From: an uncultured Candidatus Melainabacteria bacterium
Lineage (GTDB): Bacteria; Cyanobacteriota; Vampirovibrionia; Gastranaerophilales; Gastranaerophilaceae
Length of the DNA: 64,000 bases
Reading direction: 5' to 3'
Assembly: GCA_949927415.1 (NCBI GenBank)
Contig: CATLFB010000001.1
Coordinates: 248,001-312,000 of the forward strand
Shown: in pieces, positions 26,621 to 35,757 of the stretch
Layout of the letters: each line of letters begins with the position of its first letter
Position numbering within the stretch: position 1 is the stretch's first letter
Position numbers and translations under genes: made by a program
The notes under the pieces: model-generated
What the model saw: only the letters and a program-made list of their open reading frames with translations
Told to the model about the DNA's origin: nothing
Databases searched by the model: none

Positions 26621-27415
26621 CTATTTGTAATAATATTCCATATTATCGTGTTCAAGAATATATCTTGAGCACCCCCATCCGGTATAATCCTTTCCGGATC
26701 CGGGATCACAGTCATCAAAAGAATCAGGAAGAATCCGGTCTTTCATAATTAAAAAAACAAACAAATCAACTCCGTACTTATTTGGTTCTTTTGGCCCGTT
26801 CAAGTCATACCACATCATTCCGCAGACATTGTTAAAACCGCCATCATGTGCATTACAGTTTCTTGTCATCGAATCTCTGAACCATAGATAACTTCCGTCA
26901 AGCAGCACCATTTTGTAGTATGCAATACCGGCATCATAATTCATCCCACGATTACTCCCGTTAAGATATGAATATGTTGTAGAAATACAGCCCTCCCCGC
27001 ATTTGCAGTTTCTGGCAATTTTTAACTCCGGAACCAAATTTCTCGCAAATCCCTCCGGACATTTAGCACCATCCGCGTATTCCCAATCCTCAACATATCC
27101 GGATTTGCCAATTGCCATCAAAAACGCCTGATTCATCGTCGAATAAAACTTTTTAACCTTTGTAACAGTTGCCCTTTCTTGATATTTGTTAATAACAGCA
27201 GGCAACGTCATCGCAGCCACAATCCCGATTATACCAAGCGTTATAAGAACTTCTGCGAGCGTAAAAGCATTCTTAGGTAAATGAATTCCACTCTCTGATG
27301 TTAATCTTTCTGCAAAATTTAAAACGGAACAAAGCCGTGAAGAAAGATTTTGATTTTTTAAATTGTCACTAATCCCTTGAGAATAAAGGTCAGCGGATGC
27401 CCCCCCCCCCCGCAA
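26621..27415 (-). CDS. Type IV pseudopilin-like protein
   Basis: A secreted protein with a type III/IV-prepilin N-terminus: a hydrophobic segment of about 20 residues beginning FTLAEVLITLGIIGIVAAMT with the conserved Glu at +5. The residue before the cut is Ala (KNA|FTLAE) instead of Gly. The mature part is about 210 residues, rich in Cys and aromatic residues (CKCGEGC, NCNAHDGG), with no match I recognise. The frame has no ATG before the signal: the only in-frame start is a TTG at 27415 without SD. An ATG at 27440 with AAGAGAAG upstream is one base out of frame because of a 12-C homopolymer, see separate entry. The length of the leader (about 50 aa) is unusual. Confidence 0.8.
   Translation of the reverse strand: MRGGGASADLYSQGISDNLKNQNLSSRLCSVLNFAERLTSESGIHLPKNAFTLAEVLITLGIIGIVAAMTLPAVINKYQERATVTKVKKFYSTMNQAFLMAIGKSGYVEDWEYADGAKCPEGFARNLVPELKIARNCKCGEGCISTTYSYLNGSNRGMNYDAGIAYYKMVLLDGSYLWFRDSMTRNCNAHDGGFNNVCGMMWYDLNGPKEPNKYGVDLFVFLIMKDRILPDSFDDCDPGSGKDYTGWGCSRYILEHDNMEYYYK
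27400..27411 (-). repeat. Poly-G (plus-strand C12) homopolymer at the pseudopilin start
   Basis: Twelve consecutive C on the plus strand (12 G in the gene). From the ATG at 27440, 12 G give MKNQAMTGFAGGGGIR and stop. With 11 or 14 G the reading enters the pseudopilin frame (…GGGASADLYSQ). This fits a slipped-strand phase switch, but homopolymer length is also error-prone in assembly. Confidence 0.7.
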
Positions 27416-27518
27416 AGCCAGTCATAGCTTGATTTTTCATAAAAACTTCTCTTTCTTTTAAATACTTCTTTTTTATATTAAACTATTTTTGTAAATAATT
27501 CAAGATGGAAATTTCAAA

Positions 27519-27956
27519 ATGAAAGCACTCATTCAAAGAGTAAAAAAGGCATCCGTTACAATTGGCGGGGAATTATATTCAGAAATTAATTCAGGTTTAC
27601 TTATATTTTTGGGCGTTACAAAAGACGACGGCAAAGAAAATGCAGAAAACCTTGCGCAAAAAATCCTTAAACTTCGAATTTTTGAAGATGAAAATGAAAA
27701 AATGAATTTCTCCATATCGGATATACAGGGTGAAATCCTCGTGGTATCGCAGTTTACTCTCTGCGCAGATTGCAGTAAAGGCACCCGTCCTGGTTTTGAC
27801 TCTGCCGCACAACCAAACCGCGCAAACGAATTGTATGAAGATTTTGTATCACATCTCAAAACCTCAGGCCTCACGGTTAAAACCGGCAAATTTCGCGCAA
27901 TGATGGATGTGGCACTCGTCAACGACGGACCGGTCACAATTTTGCTGGAAAAATAA
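27519..27956 (+). CDS. dtd: D-aminoacyl-tRNA deacylase
   Basis: Removes D-amino acids (and glycine) from mischarged tRNAs. The 145-aa protein has the two family motifs, SQFTLCAD near the middle and NDGPVTI at the C-terminus (the Gly-cisPro motif that reads D-chirality). The opening MKALIQRVKKASVTI is also typical. It starts 79 nt downstream of the divergent pseudopilin start and appears monocistronic. Confidence 0.95.
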   Translation: MKALIQRVKKASVTIGGELYSEINSGLLIFLGVTKDDGKENAENLAQKILKLRIFEDENEKMNFSISDIQGEILVVSQFTLCADCSKGTRPGFDSAAQPNRANELYEDFVSHLKTSGLTVKTGKFRAMMDVALVNDGPVTILLEK

Positions 27957-28100
27957 TTTCACCTCTTGCAAATATTTTCATTTTATGTTAATATAATTAT
28001 ATTAAGTATATTGATATTTATATTATTACCGAGGAGTAATTAATTTTTAAATCGATTTTTATTATGCAATTATTATTTTTTCAATTAAGAGGCTTTTAAT

Positions 28101-29201
28101 ATGTATGTAAACAAGTGCGTTAAGTGCGGTCGTGAATTTGAAACGAAAAACCCCAAAAGAGTTATTTGCCCGGACTGTCTGTATCCGGATAAAAAAATGA
28201 TGATAACATCCTCATCAGATTCTGCATCAGAAACTTCGGCTCCAAAACCGGCCCAGACGGAAGGTGAACAAACCTTAAGAAGTTACTCAACCGAAGACAG
28301 ACCACAATTCTACAGCAGTTATTCCAGCGGCGGCAACGACAATCAAGGCTACAGACGCCCGCAGCAACGCAATTACAACAATAATCAGGGCGGCTACAAT
28401 CGTGACAGCGGATATCGTCGCGACAACAACCGTCAGGGATACAACAGAAGTAACAATCAGGGAAATTATAACCGTGATGGCGGATATAACAGAGACGGCG
28501 GCTACAATCGTGACAACAGACGTAGCGGCTATAACAATCAAAGACCTCAACAGGGCGGTTATAACAGAGGCGGCTTCCAAAACAGACGTCCGCAGGGTCA
28601 AAACCGCTTCAACAACAACAGACGCCCGGGCGGCAACAGACCAAAAGCCCCGAAACAGCTTTTGATAAGCAAGGAACAGCTTGAACAAATTGAATTGCTC
28701 TACAAAGCCATGCTTCCGCTTCCGAATCCGGATGCACATGAATTCATCGGAGAAAAACTTGAACTGGAACCGAGAAAAGTATTTTTCGGAATAAATCTAG
28801 TCAGACAGAAACTTATGCTTCCGAAACTTCCGTTCCCGAAACGTAAACTGGCGATTTCTCCGGACCAGCTTTTTGCAATCAAAAACCTTTATGAACCGTT
28901 ATTACCGCTTCCGCCAATCGGATGCCACAAAATCATTGCGGCTCAATTAAAAATGGATGAGTGGAGAGTTCATGTCGGAATCGGCTTGATTCGTTCACAA
29001 ATGGGTTTGCAGCGCTGGAATCAGGATAGGGCTGATGTTCCGGAAGAGTTCAAAAAATCTTCTGAAGAACAGGCGGCAGAAAAAGTTAAGGCTGAAGTTT
29101 CAAAAAACACAGAGCCTGCAGTTGAAACAACAGAAGCGGCTCCGGAAAAACCAAAAAGAGGCAGAAAGCCTAAAAAGGTTGAAGAAACACCTGAATCATG
29201 A
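28101..29201 (+). CDS. Zinc-ribbon, RG/NG-rich low-complexity protein with tandem domains
   Basis: Not a family I recognise. The 366-aa protein has: (1) a zinc-ribbon with four Cys (C6, C9, C23, C26); (2) a low-complexity region (about 75-181) rich in Gly, Arg, Asn, Tyr and Gln, with repeats like GYNRDGGYNRD; (3) two similar helical domains, residues 187-240 and 250-303, each starting IS(K/P)(E/D)QL and carrying a LPLP motif (internal duplication); (4) an acidic tail with a KRGRKPKK AT-hook-like motif (about 352-359). The start has AAGAGG eight bases before ATG. The stop overlaps rimM's ATG (ATGA), so it is coupled to rRNA-maturation genes. A role in RNA or ribosome assembly is plausible. Confidence 0.7.
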   Translation: MYVNKCVKCGREFETKNPKRVICPDCLYPDKKMMITSSSDSASETSAPKPAQTEGEQTLRSYSTEDRPQFYSSYSSGGNDNQGYRRPQQRNYNNNQGGYNRDSGYRRDNNRQGYNRSNNQGNYNRDGGYNRDGGYNRDNRRSGYNNQRPQQGGYNRGGFQNRRPQGQNRFNNNRRPGGNRPKAPKQLLISKEQLEQIELLYKAMLPLPNPDAHEFIGEKLELEPRKVFFGINLVRQKLMLPKLPFPKRKLAISPDQLFAIKNLYEPLLPLPPIGCHKIIAAQLKMDEWRVHVGIGLIRSQMGLQRWNQDRADVPEEFKKSSEEQAAEKVKAEVSKNTEPAVETTEAAPEKPKRGRKPKKVEETPES

Positions 29202-29710
29202 GCAAGTTTATTTCTGTAGGGAAAATTCTTAACTTCCATGGAATCAAAGGCGATGCAAAAGTCGGATTTTCCAAGAATCAGGAAGCATTTTTTTGCGGAC
29301 TTGAAAAAGTTTTCGTTCTATATGAACATGACTATAAGCCGCTTGATATTGTATCTATCAGACTTCACAAAAACAATGCGATTGTAAAATTCAGCGGGAT
29401 TGATTCTATTGATGAACTTTTAGAATACAAAGGATGCCTGCTTTTTGTCGAGGAAGAAACCATTCGCGAAGCATTGGAAGAAGACGAGTTTTTGATAGAT
29501 GAACTAGTCGGGCTTGACGTTTTAGATGAAGCCGGCAACAAATTGGGATTTGTTGTAGGTGTTTCAAACAATGGCGCAACTGATTTACTTTCCGTAAAAA
29601 CAAAATCGAAAAACATTTCACTAATCCCTTTTGTCAAAGCAATTGTCACAAACGTAAGCTTGAAGGACAAAAAAATTGTCATAAACAATATTGAGGGACT
29701 TTTGGAATGA
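29198..29710 (+). CDS. rimM: 16S rRNA processing / ribosome maturation factor RimM
   Basis: An assembly factor for the 30S head domain, binding protein S19. The 170-aa protein starts with the canonical SVGKILNFHGIKGDAKVGF and has a C-terminal PRC-barrel (LIDELVGLDVLDEAGNKLGFV) then the LIPFVKAIVTNVS signature. It overlaps the upstream low-complexity protein by four bases and trmD by four bases, so all three are translationally coupled. The more usual neighbours rpsP and rplS are absent. Confidence 0.95.
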   Translation: MSKFISVGKILNFHGIKGDAKVGFSKNQEAFFCGLEKVFVLYEHDYKPLDIVSIRLHKNNAIVKFSGIDSIDELLEYKGCLLFVEEETIREALEEDEFLIDELVGLDVLDEAGNKLGFVVGVSNNGATDLLSVKTKSKNISLIPFVKAIVTNVSLKDKKIVINNIEGLLE

Positions 29711-30390
29711 GATTTGATGTATTGACGCTTTTTCCGGAAATGATTGAATCACATTGTTCCTATAGTATCCTGAAACGCGCGATTGAGGCGGGTGTAATTG
29801 AAGTCGGAACTGTAAATCCGAGGGATTTCACACATGACAGGCACCGAAAAGTCGACGATACACCATACGGCGGCGGAGCGGGAATGGTTTTGATGCCGCA
29901 GCCCTATGTCGATGCGTATGAAAGCGTGAAAAAATTGGAAAACTCAATTACGATAATGCTTTCACCGCAGGGAGAACAATTGAGCGAAAAAGTTGTCAAA
30001 GAGCTTGCCGAATTTGACCAGATAATATGTCTTTGCGGGCATTACGAAGGGTTTGACGAAAGAATCCGCGAAATAATTAAGCCGAGGGAAATTTCGTTGG
30101 GTGATTTTGTGCTCACAGGCGGGGAACTTCCTGCGTTGTGCGTAATTGATGCGGTTAGCCGAAAGCTTGAAGGGACTCTTGGAAAAATCGAAAGCGCTGA
30201 AGACGACAGCTTTTCAGACGGGCTTTTGGAGTATCCGCAGTACACAAAACCCAGAGAATACAGGGGATTAAAGGTTCCGGAAGTACTTTTGAACGGCAAT
30301 CACAAGGATATTAACGCCTTCCGTCAGGAGCAGCGGATTCTGCGCACAAAATTAAGACGTCCGGATTTGCTGGAGAATAAAGATATTTAA
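29707..30390 (+). CDS. trmD: tRNA (guanine-37-N1)-methyltransferase TrmD
   Basis: Methylates G37 next to the anticodon, keeping frame. A SPOUT enzyme of 227 aa with MRFDVLTLFPEMI at the start, DDTPYGGGAGMV, the SAM-binding knot ICLCGHYEGFDERI and LGDFVLTGGELPA. It overlaps rimM by four bases and ends the operon. Confidence 0.97.
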   Translation: MRFDVLTLFPEMIESHCSYSILKRAIEAGVIEVGTVNPRDFTHDRHRKVDDTPYGGGAGMVLMPQPYVDAYESVKKLENSITIMLSPQGEQLSEKVVKELAEFDQIICLCGHYEGFDERIREIIKPREISLGDFVLTGGELPALCVIDAVSRKLEGTLGKIESAEDDSFSDGLLEYPQYTKPREYRGLKVPEVLLNGNHKDINAFRQEQRILRTKLRRPDLLENKDI

Positions 30391-30462
30391 CGATTAAACA
30401 AATTCCGCCTGAACCTGCCATTCATCAATGATTTATAAACCGGATACGGGAAATTTTAAAGA

Positions 30463-30927
30463 TTATTTCTGTAAAAATTTAGGCGTTCCAAGCCCGAGCC
30501 CGTCTTTAACAAAATTAAATGCAGTCATAACACCTAAAGCAATTGCACTGCCGCAGGCAAGCTTTTTACCTTTAGCCAGAAGTGCTGTCGTACCAAGCGC
30601 CAGCGGCACAACATTATCAGTCAGCATTGAGACAAATCCTGAAAAATATCCGATTGCGGAATTGAAGAATGAAAGCACGCCGCTTCCGAGATGGTATTTG
30701 AAAACTTTGTCTTTCATTTCACTTTTCAAAAGGCTTGGCGAATCCAGACGCTGAGAGTTTTCCCACAAATCCATGCTGACATTTGCATCATGCGTTTGCG
30801 ATTTCACATCAGCCTGCAGCTTTCCGATAGTATGCGCATCACGTGCAATCAGGACAACAGCCGCCGCACCTGCGGTTTTTGCAAGATATTTTCCGTAATT
30901 ATTTTTTACTGCACTTACTATGTTCAT
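30463..30927 (-). CDS. Hypothetical membrane-associated protein
   Basis: No family recognised. The 154-aa protein has an N-terminal moderately hydrophobic stretch (LAKTAGAAAVVLIARDA) and at least two hydrophobic segments toward the C-terminus (about residues 95-118 and 122-140, rich in Ala/Gly/Val), with a short polar middle. It starts 11 nt downstream of the HEAT-repeat gene, so it belongs to the same transcription unit. Possible peripheral or integral membrane protein; function unknown. Confidence 0.6.
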   Translation of the reverse strand: MNIVSAVKNNYGKYLAKTAGAAAVVLIARDAHTIGKLQADVKSQTHDANVSMDLWENSQRLDSPSLLKSEMKDKVFKYHLGSGVLSFFNSAIGYFSGFVSMLTDNVVPLALGTTALLAKGKKLACGSAIALGVMTAFNFVKDGLGLGTPKFLQK

Positions 30928-30938
30928 AAATTATGACC

Positions 30939-31916
30939 TTATTTTTTGTCGGATTTGTCCGCGACTTCAAATTCTTTTTCTACTACTTTTCCTGACATCT
31001 TGAGAAGTATGTTTGTGGCTTGTGCCGCATCCTGCCCGTATCCTGAGGTTGAATTCTGCATCTTCTTTAATACGCCGATAGTATAATCATCTCCGGTACA
31101 GGTTCTGGAATCGAGCATGCTGAGCGCTAGGAATTTAATCTGCTGTGAGGGGTCTTGAAGCATTTTATTAATTAATGCAGTCAGTGCCGGATCGTCCTTT
31201 CGGCTGTCGTCTTCCTGAAGTCTTGCAACAACTTCTTTTGCACCCATCATTCGAACTTCTTTATCCTGACTGTTTAAGTAGTTTTCAAGATTTTTTATGT
31301 AATCATCGCTCAATTCAACAACTTTTCGTTTTTCAGTCTTCTTTTTTTCTTCGGTCTTTTCGGTTTTTACAGTTTCTTTATCAATTGTTGCGGATGTTTG
31401 AGATTTCGTTGAGTCGGACATGTTCCTTGCGGCAAGTGCGGCATCGTTCAGATTGGCCGCGCCGGAATTAGCAGAAGCATTTCCTTCAGAATTTTCTCCT
31501 GCGCCGTTTAAGGAGCCGTTTACGCCACCTGTTATATTGTTATTTATAACAGCGTTTCCGCCTTGTCCACCCTGGCCGCCTTGTGCAACAATATTTCCTT
31601 GTCCGGGAAGCCCGTATTGCTGTGTATAATAATTTGACGGGTATGCAATTCCAGGCAAACTCTGTGATAGCGGAGCATTTCCTGTCGGATTGTTATTCGG
31701 AATTCCGACAGATGGGTTATAAATTTGAATATTCACACCCGCATAGCTTGGCGGGGGCGCCGTTTGAGTTTGCGTCTGAGGTGAAGTCATATAATTCTGT
31801 TGAGGCAATGGCTGCTGCTCCACCGGCGGAATAATTTGCGGCTGAACAACTGTCGGCTTTACCTGCGGATTTATTTGCTGTAATTGCTGGTTTCCCTGGT
31901 TCTGTACTGATGTCAT
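30939..31916 (-). CDS. Gln/Pro/Asn-rich protein with a HEAT-like C-terminal domain
   Basis: The 325-aa protein has a long disordered N-terminal half: QQ/PP-rich (to about residue 60), then a Gly/Asn-rich part (about 100-165, with QGGQGGQGG) and a Lys/Glu-charged linker. The C-terminal ~120 residues look like HEAT-like alpha repeats (YLNSQDKEVRMMGAKEVVARL, FLALSMLDSRTCT). HEAT repeats usually bind other proteins. There is no signal peptide or membrane segment. It has AAAGGG before ATG and is cotranscribed with the hypothetical membrane protein downstream. Function unknown. Confidence 0.65.
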   Translation of the reverse strand: MTSVQNQGNQQLQQINPQVKPTVVQPQIIPPVEQQPLPQQNYMTSPQTQTQTAPPPSYAGVNIQIYNPSVGIPNNNPTGNAPLSQSLPGIAYPSNYYTQQYGLPGQGNIVAQGGQGGQGGNAVINNNITGGVNGSLNGAGENSEGNASANSGAANLNDAALAARNMSDSTKSQTSATIDKETVKTEKTEEKKKTEKRKVVELSDDYIKNLENYLNSQDKEVRMMGAKEVVARLQEDDSRKDDPALTALINKMLQDPSQQIKFLALSMLDSRTCTGDDYTIGVLKKMQNSTSGYGQDAAQATNILLKMSGKVVEKEFEVADKSDKK

Positions 31917-32044
31917 AACACTACCCTTTTTAAAATACTTATATATTAAAAGTATTTTTTGGCAGAATTATTGCTTTTATTTCAAAAAGTTTAAGAAATG
32001 TTAAATATCTTTATGTGCGAAATTGTTTAGAATATAATTAAGTA

Positions 32045-32626
32045 ATGGGAAGTTACGAAGATAATTATTTATTAAGGAGGCCTCAGGAACTCTGCAATAT
32101 GTGCGGGCGCTGCTGCCGCGTTGTCACGACCTCCAAGCCTTACAAAGAGTTAAAAGCGCTTGAAGAGACAGGCGATAAGGGGGCATGCGAATTTTTGAAA
32201 ATCTTTACCCCGTACCCTTCGATTGAGGCCGCACGCAAAGTCGACAGAGAACTTGTCGACAATGTGATTGAACTTCTCAAAGCTGACGGAAATTTTGATG
32301 AAAGCCGGCTTACATTTTACGGCTGCAAATACCTGCTTAAAAACAATTTGTGCTCTATTTATGAAGAACGACCGGCGCTCTGCCGCCATTGTCCGTCAAC
32401 CCCATGGTCTATTGTTCCGCCGGGATGCGGGTTTGAAGGCTGGCTTTTTATGGAAAGAGAAAAGGCAAAGGAAAAAGTGCGCAAAGCCAAAGAGGATTTG
32501 CTTGAATTAAAACTTTTAAAAAACAAGAACAAAGATGAAGAAATATTGAAAAAAATCACCTCTGTTGAACACAAAATTCAGACAACTATTGAACTTTACA
32601 AAAAATACGGTTCTTACGACTGGTAA
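32045..32626 (+). CDS. YkgJ family cysteine-cluster protein
   Basis: A 193-aa paralogue of the gene at 24.6 kb. The cysteine core is CNMCGRCCRVV, then YGCKYLLKNNLCSIYEE, RPALCRHCP and PGCGFEGW. The C-terminal 50 residues are a charged helix (EKAKEKVRKAKEDLLELKLL). It probably coordinates zinc or a Fe-S cluster; no reaction is established. ATG at 32045 is preceded only by AATTAAGTA, a weak site. A second ATG nearby at residue 20 would lie inside the cysteine core. It ends in a terminator shared with GH57. Confidence 0.8.
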   Translation: MGSYEDNYLLRRPQELCNMCGRCCRVVTTSKPYKELKALEETGDKGACEFLKIFTPYPSIEAARKVDRELVDNVIELLKADGNFDESRLTFYGCKYLLKNNLCSIYEERPALCRHCPSTPWSIVPPGCGFEGWLFMEREKAKEKVRKAKEDLLELKLLKNKNKDEEILKKITSVEHKIQTTIELYKKYGSYDW

Positions 32627-32647
32627 ATTTGCACAAAAATTTGTCAC

Positions 32648-32687
32648 AAAAAACGGCGCTATGCGAAAAATCATAACGCCGTTTTTT
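32648..32687. terminator. Bidirectional terminator between ykgJ and GH57
   Basis: AAAAAACGGCG and CGCCGTTTTTT form an 11-bp stem with a loop of about 18 nt. T-runs are on both sides and the flanking genes converge. Confidence 0.88.
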
Positions 32688-32701
32688 AAATTTAAAACCG
32701 T

Positions 32702-35203
32702 TTAAATTCCGGCTTTTGCAAGTTTTGTTCTGTAAAACTCTGTATTTATATTGAGTTTTGTGCCGATATCAAGAAGCATGTTAATAAATTTCTTGTCGCT
32801 TGCTCTATTGGAAGTTTTGACAGATTCTATTATATCGCCGATTTTGTGGTAAATCTTTGAATAATAGATATTTTGGGCTTCCGAGATGTCGATTTCCAGT
32901 TCAAGTTTTTCGATATAATCAAAGAGTTCAAGAACAACATCAGCCTGTTGGATTTCGAAACTGAATGCAAGTCTGTTGATATTTTGAAGAATTTTCTTTG
33001 CAAAAATCGCGTTTGAAGGCTGTTTGTCGAGTTTAAGCCCCATTTTTCTGGTTTCAAAATTTATATCAGACGCTTCCTGCAAAACAGACGGTTCAATAAA
33101 TCCGCCGGAATGCTTTATTAGTTCGTTAAATTTGCGGCTGAGAGCGTAACCTGCGGCAATTTTGAATTCGTCAGGAATCGCAAGTCCGAGATTTTGCATA
33201 TGATAAATCGAACTTTTGCCTTCGTCATACATGTCCTGATAAATCTGCGCAAATTTCTGCATTTTGCCTTTGAGAAGTCGTTGAAGGATTTTGCGTCTTT
33301 CTTCGATGAAAATATCTTTCAAAGTGTAGTAATCTTTGCCAAAATACTCATCCAGCGCGCGGATAATTTCTGTTTGCGGATTTAGCAGGAATATTTTGAT
33401 AAGTTCGGATTTCATGGTGTTGTATTCGGCATCATCAGAATATTCTTTTATCGCACAATGGAAGTCGCCGCCTGAATACTGCATAAGGGCAAACATTAGA
33501 TTAGATTTTTGAAGCGTTACCATTGACTGGATTTCAATATGGCCGATTACAAGATTTGAAGAGCCTTTATGAACTTTCTGGTAATCATCGCGTTTGATTG
33601 TGTAGCAGTAAACATTTTCTTCATCTTCAAAATCTTCATAAAGTGATGAGATTGCCCACAAACTTGCAATTTGTTTTGGTGTGACAATTGAAGGTTTCAC
33701 GAAGTTGTTGAAAATATCTCTTCCTGTGCCGTATTCTGCAATGTTACTTTTAGCTTCAGAAAGGATTTCCGTGAATCTGCTCTCATAATCTTTTTTGGTA
33801 AATCCTGCCGCAAGCTGCATTGCACGCGCCGCGTATTTCATAATCTGAACTGTTTCAATTCCTGAAATTTCAGAGAAGAACCAGCCGCAGCTTGTGTACA
33901 TAAGCATTGCCTGACGCTGGATTTCCAGCAATTCCATCCCTTTGACTTTTTTATCGTCCGACAAATCTGCAAGGAAGTTTTCATTCTGGAATTTAACAAC
34001 ATTCATAATATTTCGGTCAAGAATGACTTCGATATAATTGTTGCGGACTTCCCAGCAGTCTTTATTGTAATATTTTGGGCCTTCTTCCTCAAAAAGCCTT
34101 GCCAATTCGTCGCGCAAATAGTCCAAAGCTTCTCTCAAAGGCTTTCTCCATTTCTGGTTCCAGCCCGGATGGCCGCCGGTTGAGCAACCGCAGTCTTCTT
34201 TCCATCTGCCGACACCATGGAAACAACTCCAGCTTGAAGCTTGTTTGATATCTACCTCATAATCACTGCGGTATTTGTCCAGATATTCAGCGTAATTTGT
34301 GATTGTGAAGCCTTCTTCTTTAGCTTTTATTTGAAGCACATAGGCTAAAGCCATATCGCCGAATTTCGTATGGTGACCGTAGCTTTCGCCGTCAGTTGCA
34401 ATGTTTACAAGCTGAGGGTAATCACGGCAGTCAGAAACGCCTTCTTTCAGGCGTTTTGCAAACTTGTTGCCGTCTTTTAGAAGTTCATCAAACGCAACAG
34501 ATCTGGAAATTGCCCCGTCATAGAAAAACAAATCAATGAATTTTCCCGGTGCTGATTTGATGTAGTATCTGTAAGAACGCGCCGGATCAATATTTCCCCA
34601 GCTTACATCCAACCATTTTTTCTCGCCTTCTTTCCGTATGGATTGCGCCTGATAAGGTGAAAGGACTGTGAATTTAATGCCGTTTTCTTCCAAAATCCTC
34701 AAGGTGTCATCGTCAACGGCGGTTTCCGCAAGCCAGATTCCTTCAGGTTTGCGGCCGAAACGGTATTCAAAATCCCGTATGCCCCATTTTGTTTGCGTGA
34801 TTTTGTCATTCTCGTTTGCCAGAGGCATTATTATGTGGTTGTAAACCTGCGCCATGGCGTTTCCATGCCCGTTATGCTCCTGAATGCTTTCTATATCCGC
34901 TTTGATTATTCTTTCGTAAGTCAAAGGCGCAAACTGTTCCATCCATGAAAGCAATGTCGGGCCAAAGTTGAAACTCATATGTTCGTAATTGTTTACGATA
35001 TCAAGAATTCTGTTCCGGCTGTCAACTATTTTTGATACCGAATTCGGATTATAGCACTCTTTATTAATCCTCTCATTCCAATCATGAAAAGGAAGTGCGC
35101 TGTCTTGCAACTCTATTGCTTCCAGCCACGGGTTTTCGCGCGGAGGCTGATAGAAGTGTCCATGTATCGTTAAAAATTTTTTATTTGTGTTTTCATCAGT
35201 CAT
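32702..35203 (-). CDS. Glycoside hydrolase family 57 protein (DUF3536 type)
   Basis: A large 833-aa alpha-glucan-acting enzyme of family GH57 with a DUF3536-type C-terminal part. The first 350 residues form the catalytic (beta/alpha)7 barrel with TIHGHFYQPPRENPWLE at the start, NFGPTLLSWME, GIWLAETAVDDDTL and NIATDGESYGHHTKFGD. These contain the typical GH57 motifs 1-4, including the acidic pair that in characterised enzymes are nucleophile and acid/base. No signal peptide, so it acts in the cytoplasm on storage glucan or oligosaccharide; exact activity is unknown. The start is supported by GGGAG seven bases upstream. It is single, closed by a shared terminator. Confidence 0.9.
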   Translation of the reverse strand: MTDENTNKKFLTIHGHFYQPPRENPWLEAIELQDSALPFHDWNERINKECYNPNSVSKIVDSRNRILDIVNNYEHMSFNFGPTLLSWMEQFAPLTYERIIKADIESIQEHNGHGNAMAQVYNHIIMPLANENDKITQTKWGIRDFEYRFGRKPEGIWLAETAVDDDTLRILEENGIKFTVLSPYQAQSIRKEGEKKWLDVSWGNIDPARSYRYYIKSAPGKFIDLFFYDGAISRSVAFDELLKDGNKFAKRLKEGVSDCRDYPQLVNIATDGESYGHHTKFGDMALAYVLQIKAKEEGFTITNYAEYLDKYRSDYEVDIKQASSWSCFHGVGRWKEDCGCSTGGHPGWNQKWRKPLREALDYLRDELARLFEEEGPKYYNKDCWEVRNNYIEVILDRNIMNVVKFQNENFLADLSDDKKVKGMELLEIQRQAMLMYTSCGWFFSEISGIETVQIMKYAARAMQLAAGFTKKDYESRFTEILSEAKSNIAEYGTGRDIFNNFVKPSIVTPKQIASLWAISSLYEDFEDEENVYCYTIKRDDYQKVHKGSSNLVIGHIEIQSMVTLQKSNLMFALMQYSGGDFHCAIKEYSDDAEYNTMKSELIKIFLLNPQTEIIRALDEYFGKDYYTLKDIFIEERRKILQRLLKGKMQKFAQIYQDMYDEGKSSIYHMQNLGLAIPDEFKIAAGYALSRKFNELIKHSGGFIEPSVLQEASDINFETRKMGLKLDKQPSNAIFAKKILQNINRLAFSFEIQQADVVLELFDYIEKLELEIDISEAQNIYYSKIYHKIGDIIESVKTSNRASDKKFINMLLDIGTKLNINTEFYRTKLAKAGI

Positions 35204-35241
35204 TTCTTAACTCCCGAAATTGCTCCATAAATTTATAAACA

Positions 35242-35757
35242 CTATTTTTTCTCTGTTTCTTTTGGCTTAACAGTCAAAACCTTGAATTGTTCAACATCCA
35301 TCCAGACATCGCCAAGCGCCGTTGAAAATACCTTGCCGGCAAATTCAATTTCATCACCTGCATTCAAATCAATATGCTTTTCAGCTTCAGAACGTTTTAG
35401 AAAAATCTTCAATTCAGAAAGCGGTATGTTATGATCAGCGACGTCAGGCCTTTGAATTAAAAAGCTTATGAAATCTTCTGAACTTTTCATCGCAGGTTTG
35501 TAGTCAAGCCCGAGAGTAGAAAATTTGTCGAATTTAGCTTTTATTTTAACCTGTTTGTTGAGATAAAATGACGGATTTTTTACCATATCCAAAGGATTAA
35601 CCTGCATATAGTTTTTTGCAGCCGGTGCCGTAGAGTTTGATGATACCGGAATAAGCGGATTTTCAAGATTTATCGCACCCGTATCTCCAATCGCAGAGGT
35701 TACGCTCAAACCTGCTGAAATAATCAATAACGGTAATATATATTTAGCTTTGCACAT
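35242..35757 (-). CDS. Hypothetical secreted protein (OB-fold-like)
   Basis: The 171-aa protein starts with a signal peptide (MCKAKYILPLLIISAGLSVTSA). After a linker comes a domain with VNPLDMVKNPSFYLNKQVKIKAKFDKF, and later LNAGDEIEFAGKVFSTALGDVWMDVEQF. This layout is typical of small OB-fold proteins, where a 'distance' loop precedes alternating strands. No catalytic residues are visible. ATG 35757 has AAGGGA upstream and is preferred over the 10-codon longer frame. It is upstream of GH57 by 38 nt and probably cotranscribed with it. Confidence 0.65.
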   Translation of the reverse strand: MCKAKYILPLLIISAGLSVTSAIGDTGAINLENPLIPVSSNSTAPAAKNYMQVNPLDMVKNPSFYLNKQVKIKAKFDKFSTLGLDYKPAMKSSEDFISFLIQRPDVADHNIPLSELKIFLKRSEAEKHIDLNAGDEIEFAGKVFSTALGDVWMDVEQFKVLTVKPKETEKK

